Below are positions 63,139-64,000 of a stretch of 64,000 nucleotides of DNA, in pieces; within the stretch, counting starts at the first letter, position 1; every line of letters starts with the position of its first letter. Location of the stretch: contig CALMXZ010000010.1 in NCBI GenBank assembly GCA_937873495.1, positions 558,001 through 622,000 on the forward strand, read 5' to 3'. Below the pieces are notes generated by a model. The model was not told the DNA's origin and did no database searches. It saw only the letters and a list, made by a program, of their open reading frames with translations. Made by a program: the position numbers and the translations under genes. Source of the stretch: an uncultured Trueperaceae bacterium (GTDB lineage: Bacteria; Deinococcota; Deinococci; Deinococcales; Trueperaceae).

Positions 63139-63182
63139 GGCATTCAGGCCTTGTTCGTGCTTGCATTCTTGATGCAGTGAAC

Positions 63183-63986
63183 TTATGGTCCGCGAACAGG
63201 CTGATCCGATAGACCGTAGACGATTTTCAATGTGTTGATCACCGCCGTCGGGTCTCTAATTTGCAGCCTAAGACTCTTCAAGTCGGCGGGCGTCAGGCGG
63301 GGGTCGTTTACGAAGCGCCGCACGTCGTCGCGTATCTCCTCTGGCACGTCGTTCTCGAGTGGTTCTAGCAAGAGCAGTTGAGCGAGGCGTATGACATCGT
63401 TGCGGTGCTTGTTTACCTTCGCACTATCTATCGCCTCCCCGTTTGCCCGGCTAGTCGATAAATCCAGGAAAGCACGGGCTTTCATGGGAATGAGGTGCTC
63501 TGCGCCGACTACGGTCAACCCGGCAATCTTGCGGCGGCCGTTCAGTATCCAGTGGTAGTAGGTATCGTCGAGCAGGATGGCGGATAAACCCGAAAAGTCT
63601 GAGTCGGTCGGAATCGGTGTCAGGACCACTCCAGCAGGAACCGTGATTCCGTCGGGCTTCCGAGAGAACAGTTCCAGCATGAAAGGAAAGGACTCGTTCC
63701 GTGGGCGACGGAAGCGGTAGTACTTCCGAGGTCCAGACTCCCTCTCCCTTACCGCATAGCCACCTTCGCGAACGAACTCCCAGAACGCGCCGAAGAACCT
63801 GTCCGTCAACGACTCCACACACAGGACGAGGTCCAAGTCGTGCGTTGCGCGGAACTGTAGGTCGGCCTCCCGCAGGACGAGCAAGCTCGCGGTTCCTCCT
63901 ATCAGAACGTAGCTGTCCTGGAACTCGGCGAATCGGTCACGGAACAGGCCGAGCCCTCTCACCAGCTCTGGATCGTTCACTGCCAT
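63183..63986 (-). CDS. Nucleotidyltransferase-fold protein, AbiEii-like
   Basis: A 267-residue protein whose N-terminus has a nucleotidyltransferase core: IGGTASLLVLREADLQFR, then THDLDLVLC (GG...DxD pattern). It resembles the minimal transferases of AbiEii/toxin-type systems. The rest is unassigned, with KARAFLDLS and a helical end. G+C is visibly lower than the neighbourhood, consistent with transfer. The start ATG overlaps the end of a gene that runs off the window, which could encode its partner. Toxin function is inference only. Confidence 0.65.
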   Translation of the reverse strand: MAVNDPELVRGLGLFRDRFAEFQDSYVLIGGTASLLVLREADLQFRATHDLDLVLCVESLTDRFFGAFWEFVREGGYAVRERESGPRKYYRFRRPRNESFPFMLELFSRKPDGITVPAGVVLTPIPTDSDFSGLSAILLDDTYYHWILNGRRKIAGLTVVGAEHLIPMKARAFLDLSTSRANGEAIDSAKVNKHRNDVIRLAQLLLLEPLENDVPEEIRDDVRRFVNDPRLTPADLKSLRLQIRDPTAVINTLKIVYGLSDQPVRGP

Positions 63987-64000
63987 ACCTGCTCCATCGC
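63977..64000 (-). CDS. 3' end of an upstream gene, partial
   Basis: The last codons of a possible ORF (ATG GAG CAG GTA TGG CAG then TGA) enter from the right edge and overlap the start of the nucleotidyltransferase gene by 10 bases. Such overlap is usual for two-gene antitoxin-toxin pairs, but too little is visible to identify a product. Confidence 0.3.
   Translation of the reverse strand, partial: AMEQVWQ

Overview
The window is GC-rich bacterial chromosome, roughly 70% G+C by eye, and densely packed with genes. Gene content and order (sufC-sufB-sufD followed by a Rieske ferredoxin, trkA with two tandem trkH, pbpC with a giant alpha-2-macroglobulin, a Lys-rich-tailed HU) fit a member of the Deinococcota, probably Trueperaceae. 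That placement is inference from family resemblance, not from a search. I saw no rRNA, tRNA, CRISPR array, prophage or insertion sequence, and no stretch over 300 bases lacks a gene.

Layout. 1-6700: 5' end of an HU-like gene, then plsC, a membrane protein and uvrA on the minus strand; on the plus strand a small membrane protein, a short leader ORF, a UPF0173 metallo-hydrolase and a Ser/Thr kinase. 6916-10806: sufC-sufB-sufD-Rieske Fe-S assembly operon. 10929-12077: a DUF4143 ATPase behind a 37-bp AT-rich palindrome, probably acquired. 12146-14512: ispF, a divergent carbamoyltransferase and an EamA exporter. 14522-18215: a ferric-iron ABC transporter split into a plus-strand ATPase and a convergent minus-strand binding protein plus permease, with a palindrome upstream of the binding protein. 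18454-28194: a terpenoid-cyclase-fold protein, pbpC with alpha-2-macroglobulin, and an aminoglycoside-phosphotransferase-like kinase. 28296-32723: a MazF-type toxin-antitoxin pair, a YgaP-like membrane protein behind a CsoR-type palindrome, a Na+/H+ antiporter-like protein and acs. 32851-44204: minus-strand run of trkH, trkH, trkA, lnt, an M20 peptidase, an RG-rich protein, a GGDEF cyclase, a SpoU methyltransferase and an unknown protein. 44354-50864: mostly lineage-specific membrane and secreted proteins, plus trmFO and a double-GNAT protein. 50871-52453: a short orphan HicB-like protein and a lower-GC beta-propeller protein. 52639-58342: threonine aldolase, aroE, a phosphoesterase, the dsbA/dsbB pair, an AcuI-type oxidoreductase and sod. 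58411-63138: comEA, comEC, a small kinase and holA. 63183-64000: a lower-GC nucleotidyltransferase-fold protein.

Two patterns run across genes. First, at least twenty starts have a TANNNT hexamer 5-9 nt upstream and no Shine-Dalgarno, the arrangement expected for leaderless mRNAs as described in Deinococcus. Four divergent gene pairs are packed into 53-71 bp this way. Genes inside operons instead use Shine-Dalgarno sites or 4-base stop/start overlaps. Second, three unrelated genes (starts at 4989, 44354 and 49989) are preceded by a duplicated copy of their own start region. In each case this makes a short upstream ORF whose stop codon touches the real start codon, suggesting a recurrent route to translationally coupled leader peptides.

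The iron genes (suf, fbp), disulfide pair, sod, K+ uptake and DNA uptake/repair genes are housekeeping. The less explained parts are the leader ORFs, the palindromic operators, the divergent carbamoyltransferase and the unknown membrane proteins between 43 and 49 kb.
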